Shown here: in pieces, positions 24,817-33,218 of the stretch
Layout of the letters: every line of letters begins with the position of its first letter
How positions within the stretch are numbered: the stretch's first letter is position 1
NCBI RefSeq assembly: GCF_031179285.1
Contig: NZ_JAPSHY010000021.1
Coordinates: 1 to 50,806 of the forward strand
Source of the DNA: Microbacterium sp.
Lineage (GTDB): Bacteria > Actinomycetota > Actinomycetes > Actinomycetales > Microbacteriaceae
DNA: 50,806 nucleotides
Direction: 5' to 3'
The notes under the pieces: generated by a model
What the model was told of the DNA's origin: nothing
The model's input: only the letters and a program-made list of their open reading frames with translations
The model's database searches: none
Made by a program: the position numbers and the translations under genes

Positions 24817-25469
24817 TCTCGGACGCTCCCCGCGTGCTGCTCGCCGACGATCACAGCGCGATCCGCGAGGCGCTGCGCATCATGCTCGAATCCCACGGTC
24901 TCGTCGTGGTCGGTGAAGCGGCGGACGGCGACATCGCGGTGCGCAACGCCGCCGCGCTCCGGCCGGACGTCGTGCTGATGGACCTGCGGATGCCGGGGCG
25001 CGACGGCGTCTCGGCGACGAGGGAGATCGTCGAACGCGGCTACGGGGAGGTGCTCGTGCTGACGAGCTTCGACGAGGACGAACTGGTGTTCGGTGCGATT
25101 CGCGCCGGAGCCGCGGGGTTCCTGCTCAAGACGGCCGATGCGCAGTCGCTGGTGCAGGCGGTGCGCACGGTCGCCGCAGGAGAGGGAGTGCTCGATGCGC
25201 GGGTGACTCGGCGTGCGCTCGCCGCCATCTCGAACGTGCCGGCCGAACCCGCCGACGGGGGCCGGGTGGGTGAGTCGCTTCCCGGCCTCACCGCCCGGGA
25301 GCGAGAGGTGCTCGACGGCATCCTTCGGGGGTGGTCCAACGCGCAGCTCTCGCATCGTCTCGGGATCTCGGTGCCCACGGTCAAGACGCACGTCTCGAAC
25401 GTGCTGGCCAAGCTCGGCGCCACCAGTCGTTCCCATGCCGCAGCTCTCGCCCGCAGGCGGGACGCCTGA
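24813..25469 (+). CDS. NarL/FixJ-family response regulator
   Basis: DNA-binding response regulator of 218 residues. Receiver domain with acidic pair D12-D13, phospho-acceptor D57 in LMDLRMPG, Thr in VLTSFDED and Lys in FLLKTAD. The C-terminal LuxR-type HTH is about 150-215 (LTAREREVLDGILRGWSNAQLSHRLGIS...). ATGA overlap couples it to the sensor kinase. No target operon can be named; neither neighbour is an obvious ABC transporter of the kind often paired with DesK-type systems. Confidence 0.93.
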   Translation: MISDAPRVLLADDHSAIREALRIMLESHGLVVVGEAADGDIAVRNAAALRPDVVLMDLRMPGRDGVSATREIVERGYGEVLVLTSFDEDELVFGAIRAGAAGFLLKTADAQSLVQAVRTVAAGEGVLDARVTRRALAAISNVPAEPADGGRVGESLPGLTAREREVLDGILRGWSNAQLSHRLGISVPTVKTHVSNVLAKLGATSRSHAAALARRRDA

Positions 25470-25481
25470 CGCGCCGAGCGG

Positions 25482-26717
25482 TCAGCGCGCCGCGGCGGCC
25501 GGCGTCTTCTCCTCTTCACGGAGGGGGCGCGCGGCGCTCGAGAAGAGACCGGACGCCACGACCAGGGCGACGAGGATGAACAGGGTGTTCAGCAGGCCGA
25601 TGTGCTCGCTGATGAAGCCCAGCACCGGCGGACCGCCGAGGAACGCCACGTAACCGATGGTCGCCGCCGCGCTCACGCGGGCAGCAGCCTTCGCGGGGTC
25701 GTCCGCCGCGGCCGACATCCCCAGCGGGAAGCCGAGCGACGCGCCGACGCCCCAGAGGATCGCCCCGGCGAAGACGAGTGGCATGTTCGGCGCGAGGATG
25801 AACAGGAGGATGCCGGATGCCCCGGCGACCGCCAGCACACGCAGCACCGCCACCCGTCCGAACCGGTCGACGAGCGGCCCGCCGAAGATCCGCACCGCGG
25901 TCATCGCGACGGAGAACGCGGCGAGAGCGGCGGCGCCGAGAGCCGTCCCGCCCTCGTGGTCTTCGGCAACGCCGAGCGCCAGCCAGTCATTGGCCCCGCC
26001 CTCGGCGAATGCCATGCCGAGCATGACCACGCCGAGCGCATAGGTGCGCGGCTCACGCCACGCCGACAGGGCGATGTGCATGCGCTCCCGCCAGGGAGTC
26101 TTGTCGGCCCCGCCGACGGGGTCGAGAGCGGACTCGCTCGCCGGAACATTGATGATGCTGATGACCGCGATGACGGCGATGAGCACGGCGATCACCAGGG
26201 TGTGGGCGAAGACGTTCACGTGCAGCAGTGCCGCGAGGGCACCGAGGCCGGCGCCGATCACGGTGCCGAAGCTGAACAGTGCGTGGAAGAGGGGGAGGAT
26301 CGTCTTCCCGGAGTGCCGCTCGATCGAGGTGGCCTCGACGTTCATCATCACGTCGACGCAGCCGTTGCCGAGACCGAACAGGGCGAGGCCGATGAGGACG
26401 AGCGGGAAGGATCCTGCGACGTTCGCTCCGATGCCGATGAGGGCGACGCCGGCGGCGAACGTGAACATCGACACCAGCATCCCGAGCCGCGCGCCCGTCC
26501 GCGCCATCACCGCAGGACTCGTCGAGATTCCGATGATCGACGCGATGCCGGCGCCGAGCAGCAGCATGCCCACCTGGGCCTTGTCGATGTCCAGCGCCAG
26601 CTTGATGTCGGGCACGCGCGCAGCCCAGGTCGAGATCGACAGACCGCTGGCGAGGAAGATGGCGAAGATCGCGGTCCGCCAGCGAACGAACTGCGAACGA
26701 GTGAGGGCGGTGTCCAT
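25482..26717 (-). CDS. MFS transporter (YbjJ-like)
   Basis: Major facilitator of 411 residues with twelve helices, starting FVRWRTAIFAIFLASGLSISTWAARVPDIK. That start and FGLGNGCVDVMMNVEATSIER are hallmarks of the YbjJ/fucose-permease-like branch. ATG at 26717 is preferred to ATG 26729, because a -10-like GATATG overlaps the upstream codon and would start transcription just before 26717. It is divergent from a LacI regulator across a 59-nt region packed with operator palindromes. Cargo unknown. Confidence 0.85.
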   Translation of the reverse strand: MDTALTRSQFVRWRTAIFAIFLASGLSISTWAARVPDIKLALDIDKAQVGMLLLGAGIASIIGISTSPAVMARTGARLGMLVSMFTFAAGVALIGIGANVAGSFPLVLIGLALFGLGNGCVDVMMNVEATSIERHSGKTILPLFHALFSFGTVIGAGLGALAALLHVNVFAHTLVIAVLIAVIAVISIINVPASESALDPVGGADKTPWRERMHIALSAWREPRTYALGVVMLGMAFAEGGANDWLALGVAEDHEGGTALGAAALAAFSVAMTAVRIFGGPLVDRFGRVAVLRVLAVAGASGILLFILAPNMPLVFAGAILWGVGASLGFPLGMSAAADDPAKAAARVSAAATIGYVAFLGGPPVLGFISEHIGLLNTLFILVALVVASGLFSSAARPLREEEKTPAAAAR

Positions 26718-26730
26718 GCCGGACAGCATA

Positions 26731-26770
26731 TCGAATCGATTCGACCGGTTGAAACCAGAGGGCTTATCCT
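26731..26770. promoter_or_regulatory. Overlapping palindromic operators and lacI promoter
   Basis: TCGAATCGATTCGA (26731-26744) is a perfect 14-bp palindrome. It overlaps TTCGACCGGTTGAA (26740-26753), a 14-bp palindrome with one mismatched pair and the CG-centred core of LacI-family operators. TATCCT (26765-26770) is a -10 whose start point would fall at or near the lacI ATG (26777), implying a leaderless transcript. On the minus strand TTTCAA, 16 nt, GATATG gives the MFS promoter, which the palindromes would cover. Confidence 0.6.
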
Positions 26771-26776
26771 CGATGT

Positions 26777-27877
26777 ATGAGCAGCGTGGACAGCACGTCC
26801 CGGCAGGCGGGTACCGAGCACCATCGCCGTGCCACGATCGCCGACGTCGCCCGGGAGGCCGGCGTCGCGACCTCGACGGCGTCGGTGGTCTTCAGCGGCA
26901 AGGCGAAGGTCGCAGCTTCCACCCGGGAGCGGGTGCTCGCCGCGGCGGCCGAGCTCGGCTACGCCGGCCCCGACCCGCGCGCGGCGTCGCTGCGGCGAGG
27001 GCGCAGTGGCATCGTCGCCGTCGTCCTCGAGGGTCATCTGCGCGCAGCATTCCTCGATCCCGTCACGACCGCGATGATGGACGGCCTGACCGACGGTCTC
27101 GCCGACCTCAGCGCCGGCATCCTGCTCATGCGTGACGAACCGGGGGAGGGCGACGGCTCGGCGCTGTCGAACGCCCCGGTCGATGCGGTCGTGCTGATCG
27201 GATGCTCCGGGCGCACGCGGTCGTCGCTCGAGGTGGTGCGGGGCAGAGGCCTGCCCGTCGTGGTGATCGAAGGTGACGCAGGAGAAGGCATCCCTCGCAT
27301 CACGCTCGACAACACCGCCGCCGCTGCCGATGTCGCCCGCCACGTGCGCGATCTCGGGCATTCCGATGTCGCGCTGGTGACGCTGCCGCTGGACAGCACG
27401 CGCGAGCGGGGGCTGGTGACGGCCGACCGGATCACCACCGCCACGGTCGACGTGACCATCCACCGCCTCGCGGGCGTCCGCGAGGTCTATCCCGACGCCC
27501 CGGCCTATTCCGCCGCCGGCAGCCTGATCGACGAGGGCGTCATCGTCGGGCGGATGCTGCTGGCAGACGCCGCCACCCGACCGACCGCGGTCATCGCCCA
27601 GAGTGACCTGCTCGCCGCCGGGGTCATCCGCGCGGCGGAGGAACTCGGTCTGCGCGTGCCGGAGGACCTGTCGGTCGCCGGATTCGACGGCATCGCCGTC
27701 GATGGACTGGGCGAGCACACCCTCACCACCAGCGTGCAGCCGGCCGTCGAGAAGGGCAGGGCCGCCGGAGAGCAGGTGGCACGGATGCTGCGCGGTGAGT
27801 CCGGAATCACCCAGCACCTCACCTGCCGGTTCCGCGCAGGCAGCACGACTGCTCCGCCCCCGTTCGGCGCCCGCTGA
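26777..27877 (+). CDS. LacI-family transcriptional regulator (of the divergent MFS gene)
   Basis: LacI/GalR regulator of 366 residues. HTH ATIADVAREAGVATSTASVVFSGKAKVAASTRERVLAAAAELGY (about 20-62) after a 19-residue leader, then a substrate-binding-like domain. The effector domain has the usual C-terminal pattern (PEDLSVAGFDGIAVDGLGEHTLTTSVQP). Its promoter appears leaderless, and CG-centred palindromes lie between it and the divergent MFS transporter. It probably represses both. The ligand is not deducible. Confidence 0.88.
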   Translation: MSSVDSTSRQAGTEHHRRATIADVAREAGVATSTASVVFSGKAKVAASTRERVLAAAAELGYAGPDPRAASLRRGRSGIVAVVLEGHLRAAFLDPVTTAMMDGLTDGLADLSAGILLMRDEPGEGDGSALSNAPVDAVVLIGCSGRTRSSLEVVRGRGLPVVVIEGDAGEGIPRITLDNTAAAADVARHVRDLGHSDVALVTLPLDSTRERGLVTADRITTATVDVTIHRLAGVREVYPDAPAYSAAGSLIDEGVIVGRMLLADAATRPTAVIAQSDLLAAGVIRAAEELGLRVPEDLSVAGFDGIAVDGLGEHTLTTSVQPAVEKGRAAGEQVARMLRGESGITQHLTCRFRAGSTTAPPPFGAR

Positions 27878-27879
27878 CG

Positions 27880-27900
27880 GCGCAACTGGTTCAGCTGCGC
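27880..27900. terminator. Hairpin between convergent genes
   Basis: GCGCAACTG (27880-27888), 3-nt loop, CAGCTGCGC (27892-27900) with one mismatch. It fills the 13-nt gap between the lacI stop and the membrane-protein stop and runs into the latter. Plausible bidirectional terminator, no U-tract. Confidence 0.4.
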
Positions 27901-29390
27901 TGTGGTCCGAGCGGCAGTTTCGCCTCGCCGAAGTCGAGGATCTGGTAGCGCCCGCATCCGATCACCTCGTCCGGCACCGCCGACACCGGCAGCTGCCATT
28001 TCACGCTCGTCGCGTCTTCGACGAGGAACGAGACCTCAGCGACCTCGAAGTCGGCACGGTTCACCAGCCACGCATAGCCGCGCAGCTGATGGTCGACCTG
28101 CACGAGCTGACCCGGGTCGTCCAGATGCAGCTTCGGGAGCCGGACGGTCCAGAACTGCCCTGCCCCGGTGCGACCCGATGCCTCGACCCAGTCGGTGACG
28201 CAGGCGAGGTCGGCATCGGGAGCATGCGCGGCGGCAACGAGGCGAGGGATGCTGATCGCGCCGCCGGCGACGAGGACCGCCGCGCCGACCGCGGCGAGTT
28301 GCCGGGCGATGCGCGGCGGTATCGTCAGCGCGCCCGGCGCCGCGACGAGCGCGAGCACCGGGGCGAAAGCCAGTGGCTGGAGGTAGCGTGCCGCGTGGGT
28401 GCCGAGAGCGATCGCCCCGACCGCGACGAGCAAGGGGATCACCCACGCGGCGGTGGCGACGAGGCGGGTCGCCCGATTCTGCGCGCGGACGCTCCGCCAC
28501 ACCGCGATCACGAGCAGCGCGATCGAGAGGGTGCAACCGAGCACTCCGAGCGGCGTGGACAGGCGCAGGGCGACGAGGTCGCCGTAGTACACCAGGGACT
28601 GCGCCCATCGGGCGGGCTGCGCGTATTCGGCGCCGGTGTTCGCGATCCACGGTCCGAACGGCAGGCGCGCGATGAGACCCACCGCCGTGCCGACGAGCAG
28701 CACCGCGAGCATGACGAACAGGGGCGCGCGTCGCCGCTCGCGAACGACGAGCACGGTGAGGATCACGGCGATCGGCACCGTCGCCCACACCGCGTACAGC
28801 GGATTCGAGAGGGTGGATGCCGCGGCGATCAGGCCGAGCGCGATCAGCAGGCCGCTGTGGTGCCCGTCGCGTTCCAGCGCCCGCCGCAGCAGTCCGACGG
28901 TGGCGACCACAGCGACGACCGAGGCGGAGTAATACGTCGTCGTCAGCAGCAGAGAGGCGAGCTCCATCGCGTCGCGCGAGGCGGAGGTCTCGGTCATCGC
29001 GAGGACACCGAAGGCGCCGAGACCGACGAGCGCCCAGGCCACGGGGGCCGCTCCCGGCCGCTGGCGGCCGGCGACGAGTCGCAACGCGCCGTAGAGCGCG
29101 AGCAGGTTCACCACGGCGCTCGCCGCAAGGACTCCGTTCACGTCGGCGGGGTTCAGCAGGTCCAGCACCGCGAACATCACCGACTCCGGCAGGAAGAGCA
29201 CGCTCGACATCGCCCAGTCCAGCGCATCGCCGGCGAGCACCGATCGCGTGAACAGGGCGACCACCAGCGAGTCTCCGTCGCGGAAGAGCAACTCCGAGCG
29301 AGCGGTCGACGCGACGACCGATACCGTCAGCACGGCAAGAGCCGCCGCCGCGAGCATGCCCAGCAGCTCACGCAGCCAGGTCCGTCTCAT
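27891..29390 (-). CDS. Polytopic membrane protein of unknown function
   Basis: Protein of 499 residues. One N-terminal helix (about 10-30) is followed by an extracytoplasmic stretch with RDGDSLVVALFTRS, then about ten more helices, and a soluble C-terminal domain (about 395-499) outside the membrane with two cysteines (ACVTDW, IGCGRY). The layout resembles membrane glycosyltransferases or YfhO/DUF6056-like proteins, but I see no diagnostic motif, so no function is assigned. ATG at 29390 has a weak ribosome site; a longer frame upstream reads into the mrp promoter and is rejected. Divergent from mrpA. Confidence 0.75.
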   Translation of the reverse strand: MRRTWLRELLGMLAAAALAVLTVSVVASTARSELLFRDGDSLVVALFTRSVLAGDALDWAMSSVLFLPESVMFAVLDLLNPADVNGVLAASAVVNLLALYGALRLVAGRQRPGAAPVAWALVGLGAFGVLAMTETSASRDAMELASLLLTTTYYSASVVAVVATVGLLRRALERDGHHSGLLIALGLIAAASTLSNPLYAVWATVPIAVILTVLVVRERRRAPLFVMLAVLLVGTAVGLIARLPFGPWIANTGAEYAQPARWAQSLVYYGDLVALRLSTPLGVLGCTLSIALLVIAVWRSVRAQNRATRLVATAAWVIPLLVAVGAIALGTHAARYLQPLAFAPVLALVAAPGALTIPPRIARQLAAVGAAVLVAGGAISIPRLVAAAHAPDADLACVTDWVEASGRTGAGQFWTVRLPKLHLDDPGQLVQVDHQLRGYAWLVNRADFEVAEVSFLVEDATSVKWQLPVSAVPDEVIGCGRYQILDFGEAKLPLGPQRS

Positions 29391-29556
29391 GCCGCTACTC
29401 TGCCACGGCGGGATCCGCGCGAATCGCGTGTGCCACCGACGGGCGTGGGCCGGGGCCGCGCAGGGGTCGTGCCCGGAGCGCGCTGCGCGCCCCGTAAACT
29501 GGAGGAACACCCGCCCGCCTGAGCCGCAAGGCCGACGAGCCCCGAGGGAGCCGCGT

Positions 29557-32526
29557 ATGCTGATGCTCCTCGCCGTGTTCCTCCTCGGATCGCTCCTGAT
29601 GCCGGTCCTGGTTCGCTGGCTGGGAGCCCGGGCATTCGCCCTCGCCGCGCTCATTCCGGGCGCAGCGTTCGCCCACGCCCTCGTCCTCACCCCGCAGGTG
29701 CTCGACGCGGGTGCCTCGCCCTTCGAGTCGGTGCCGTGGATCCCGCAGCTCGGACTCGAGCTGTCGATGCACATGGACGTCCTGGGGTGGGTGCTGACAC
29801 TCATCGTCTCGGGTGTCGGCGCTCTCGTGCTGCTCTACTGCCGCTGGTACTTCCACGACGACGCTGCCGGCCTCGGACAGTTCGCCGGGGTTCTCCTCGG
29901 ATTCGCCGGCGCGATGTACGGCCTGGTGCTCACCGACGACCTCGTCATGCTCGTGATGTTCTGGGAAGTCACCAGCATCCTCTCCTACCTCCTCATCGGC
30001 CACTACCGCCGCCGCGCGTCCAGCCGTCGCGCCGCACTGCAGGCGCTGCTCGTGACGACGCTGGGCGGGCTCGTGATGTTCGTCGGCGTGGTGCTGCTGG
30101 TCGTCGACGCCGGCACCACGAGCATCACCGAGATCCTCGAGCTGGTGCCGACCGGGCCGCTGGTGGATGCCGCGATCGTGATGCTCCTCATCGGCGCGAT
30201 CAGCAAGTCGGCGCTCTTCCCGTTCCACTTCTGGCTGCCGGGGGCCATGGCGGCGCCCACCCCGGTGAGCGCCTATCTGCACGCGGCGGCGATGGTCAAA
30301 GCCGGCATCTACCTCATCGCCCGCTTCGCGCCCATCTTCGCGTTCTCAGGCCCGTGGCGCCCCATCATCATCTCGCTCGGCGTGCTGACGATGCTCCTCG
30401 GCGGTGTTCAGGCGCTCCGCGAGACCGACCTCAAGCGCATCCTGGCGTTCGGCACCGTCAGCCAGCTCGGTTTCTTCGCGGTCGTCGTCGGCTACGGCAC
30501 GCAGGCGTCCGCCCTGGCCGGTGTCGCGCTGGTGATCGGGCACGCGCTGTTCAAGTCGGCGCTGTTCCTCATCGTCGGCGTCATCGACCGCCAGCTCTCG
30601 ACGCGCGACATCACAGAGCTGTCGGGCGTCGGCAGGCAGGCGCCCGTCATGGCGACCGCCGCTTTCATCTCCGTCGCATCGATGGCGGGTATCGCTCCGA
30701 CGATCGGGTTCGTGGCGAAGGAGTCCACGCTCACGGCTCTCCTCGATGACGCGCAGGGCGGCTCGCCATGGGGGCTCGTCGCGCTGCTCGGCGTCTCGGT
30801 CGGATCCATGCTCACCGCGGCCTACGGGGTGCGCTTTCTCTGGGGCGCCTTCTGGACGAAGCGCGATGACACGGGCGAGCGGATGCCGGAAACGGCGTGG
30901 CCGGACCCGCCGGTCGGCTTCCTGGCGGCACCGATCATCCTCGCCGGGGCGACCATCGCGGTCGGGATCGGAGCCCCCGCGCTCGACAGAGCACTGCAGG
31001 GGTACGCGATCACCGCGGCGCCCGGCCTCGATCCGGCATCCGGGGAAGCCACCGAGGGGCCGGGGCATCTGGCGCTCTGGCACGGCCTCGAGCCCGCTCT
31101 GGGCATTTCGGTCCTCACGATCCTGCTCGGCATCGGGCTGTTCCTCCTCGTCCATCGCACCGGTTGGGATCGCAGGCCGCGGATGCTGCCGTTCACCGGC
31201 GCCGACGCGTACTACCTCGTGATGCGCACGGTCGACCGCGTCTCGGTGTTCAGCACCACGCTCACCCAGCGCGGATCGCTGCCGGTGTACGTGGGCACCA
31301 TCTTCGTCGTCTTCGTCGCAGCGGAGGTCACGGCCCTGATCGCGAGCGATGTCGACCGCTACACGCTGTCGGCCTGGCACACCCCGGCCCAGATCGTCGT
31401 CGCCCCGATCATGGCGGCGGCCGGGGTCTTCGCCGTGCGCGCCGAGAAGCGCTACACCGGGGTGGTCCTGGTGTCGGTGACAGGGCTCGGCATGGTCGCC
31501 CTCTTCGCCACCAGCGGCGCCCCCGATCTCGCCCTCACTCAGATCCTCGTCGAAACCGTGACGATGGTGACTTTCGCTCTGGTGCTGCGGCGACTGCCCG
31601 CGCGCATGGGACAGCACAACGCCTCGGTCGGGCGCATCCCGCGCGCACTCCTGGGCATCGGCGTGGGCGTGACGATGGCACTCGTCGCGGTGGTCGCAAC
31701 GCAGTCGCGGATCGCCGATCCCATCTCGATGACCTTCCCGGAGCTCGCCTACGAGCTCGGCCACGGCAAGAACGTGGTGAACGTCGCGCTCGTCGATCTC
31801 CGCGGCTGGGACACGATGGGTGAACTCTCCGTCCTCGTGCTCGCGGCGACCGGCGTGGCATCGCTCGTGTTCGTCACCCATCGCGCCGACCTGCTCGCCG
31901 CCACGAAGACGCTCCCCCGATCCGCCCGCCGCGCCGTGCGCAGCCGGCCGCTGGTCGAGACCACCGACGGCGTGCGATTCCAGACGTCGGAGAACCGGAG
32001 CAACCACCGCGCCTGGCTCGTGGGGGGGCAGCGCCTGAAACCGGAGAACCGTTCGATCGTGCTCGAGGTGATCGTCCGCATCCTGTTCCACACGATCATC
32101 GTGGTGTCGATCTTCCTGCTGTTCGCCGGCCACAACCTTCCCGGCGGCGGTTTCGCCGGGGGGCTGGTCGCCGGCATGGCCCTGGTGATGCGCTATATCG
32201 CGGGCGGCCGATGGGAGCTCGGGGCCGCCGCCCCGACGGATGCCGGTCGACTGCTCGGCTGGGGTCTCATCCTCGCTGTCGGCACTGCGGTGCTGCCGTT
32301 GTTCTTCGGGCTCGCACCGCTCACCAGCTCGTTCTGGGAGTGGGAGATCCCCGGTATCGGGCATATGGAGTTCGTCACCTCGACCATCTTCGACGTCGGC
32401 GTCTACCTCGTCGTCATCGGGCTCGTGCTCGACGTGCTCCGAAGTCTCGGGGCCGAAGTGGACCGGCAGGCGCAGACTCCGCCGAGGGCCACGGAGAGCA
32501 AGCGGGAGCGGGGGGTGAGCGCCTGA
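29557..32526 (+). CDS. mrpA: Mrp cation/proton antiporter subunit A, fused to subunit B
   Basis: Protein of 989 residues. Residues 1 to about 540 are the NuoL/ND5-like domain with fourteen or more helices, including LMLFWEVTSILSYLLIGHY-like and SALFPFHFWLPGAMAAPTPVSAYLHAAAMVKAGIYL blocks. About 615-690 is the DUF4040 segment (TSGAPDLALTQILVETVTMV). About 830-970 is the MrpB domain (HNLPGGGFAGGLVAG). A fused A-B subunit defines group 2 Mrp systems. The complex exchanges cytoplasmic Na+ (or other cations) for external protons. ATG at 29557 follows CGAGGGAGCC. A TAAACT -10 candidate at 29495-29500 lies about 60 nt upstream. TGATG overlap with mrpC. Confidence 0.95.
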   Translation: MLMLLAVFLLGSLLMPVLVRWLGARAFALAALIPGAAFAHALVLTPQVLDAGASPFESVPWIPQLGLELSMHMDVLGWVLTLIVSGVGALVLLYCRWYFHDDAAGLGQFAGVLLGFAGAMYGLVLTDDLVMLVMFWEVTSILSYLLIGHYRRRASSRRAALQALLVTTLGGLVMFVGVVLLVVDAGTTSITEILELVPTGPLVDAAIVMLLIGAISKSALFPFHFWLPGAMAAPTPVSAYLHAAAMVKAGIYLIARFAPIFAFSGPWRPIIISLGVLTMLLGGVQALRETDLKRILAFGTVSQLGFFAVVVGYGTQASALAGVALVIGHALFKSALFLIVGVIDRQLSTRDITELSGVGRQAPVMATAAFISVASMAGIAPTIGFVAKESTLTALLDDAQGGSPWGLVALLGVSVGSMLTAAYGVRFLWGAFWTKRDDTGERMPETAWPDPPVGFLAAPIILAGATIAVGIGAPALDRALQGYAITAAPGLDPASGEATEGPGHLALWHGLEPALGISVLTILLGIGLFLLVHRTGWDRRPRMLPFTGADAYYLVMRTVDRVSVFSTTLTQRGSLPVYVGTIFVVFVAAEVTALIASDVDRYTLSAWHTPAQIVVAPIMAAAGVFAVRAEKRYTGVVLVSVTGLGMVALFATSGAPDLALTQILVETVTMVTFALVLRRLPARMGQHNASVGRIPRALLGIGVGVTMALVAVVATQSRIADPISMTFPELAYELGHGKNVVNVALVDLRGWDTMGELSVLVLAATGVASLVFVTHRADLLAATKTLPRSARRAVRSRPLVETTDGVRFQTSENRSNHRAWLVGGQRLKPENRSIVLEVIVRILFHTIIVVSIFLLFAGHNLPGGGFAGGLVAGMALVMRYIAGGRWELGAAAPTDAGRLLGWGLILAVGTAVLPLFFGLAPLTSSFWEWEIPGIGHMEFVTSTIFDVGVYLVVIGLVLDVLRSLGAEVDRQAQTPPRATESKRERGVSA

Positions 32527-33218
32527 TGGATGTCTCGCTCACGCTCATCGTCATCATGGCGATCCTGTTCGCCTGCGGTGTCTACGCCATGCTCGAGCGC
32601 AGCCTGACCCGGGTGCTGATCGGCTTCCTGCTGCTGGGGAACGCGACGAACCTGCTGCTGATGATCGTCATGGGCGTGCCCGGTGCTGCGCCCTTCTACG
32701 GCGTCGACGGCGAGGTCAGCGATCCGCTCCCGCAGGCGCTCACGCTCACGGCGATCGTCATCACCTTCGCGGTCTCGGCGTTCCTGCTCGCCCTCATCTA
32801 TCGCTCCTGGCAGCTCGGGCAGGCCGACACCGTCGAGGACGACGAGGCCGACATCGCCCTGCGTGAACGCACCGACGCCGATGAAGACCTCATGGAGGAC
32901 GACGCGAACCTCGATCAGGAGGCGACCACCGACTTCGTCGGTGTGCAGACCGCGCCCATCACGGTGCTGCAGATGCGTGATCACCCCGCCATCCATGACG
33001 ACGCCCCCATGGACCGCCCCGTCGTCGACCGATCACGTCCCGGCAGCACGCGCTCGCGCGAGGACGCCGGTGAGGAGCGGAACGAATCGGAGCGCACGTG
33101 GGTCAATGCCGCGCCGAACGCCGAACCCGACGGCTCGTCCGGCTCGGCCGCAGACGCCGCCGATGCGGCATCCGAAGGCCGCGGACCCGGCGACCCGGAT
33201 GAGGAGGACCGCCCGTGA
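32526..33218 (+). CDS. mrpC: Mrp antiporter subunit C with long acidic C-terminal tail
   Basis: Protein of 230 residues. The first 100 or so form the MrpC/NuoK-like core of three helices (GVYAMLERSLTRVLIGFLLLGNATNLLLM; LPQALTLTAIVITFAVSAFLLALIYR). The family core is usually about 110-115 residues. Here a cytoplasmic tail of about 125 residues follows that is dominated by Asp, Glu, Arg, Ala and Ser and is probably disordered. Start ATG at 32526 overlaps the mrpA stop. Its GTGA end overlaps mrpD. Confidence 0.93.
   Translation: MDVSLTLIVIMAILFACGVYAMLERSLTRVLIGFLLLGNATNLLLMIVMGVPGAAPFYGVDGEVSDPLPQALTLTAIVITFAVSAFLLALIYRSWQLGQADTVEDDEADIALRERTDADEDLMEDDANLDQEATTDFVGVQTAPITVLQMRDHPAIHDDAPMDRPVVDRSRPGSTRSREDAGEERNESERTWVNAAPNAEPDGSSGSAADAADAASEGRGPGDPDEEDRP

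Noticed and set aside
29248..29556. Longer N-terminus for MrpA
   Set aside because: The in-frame extension is hydrophilic and overlaps the divergent membrane-protein gene. MrpA proteins start directly with the first helix, as at 29557.
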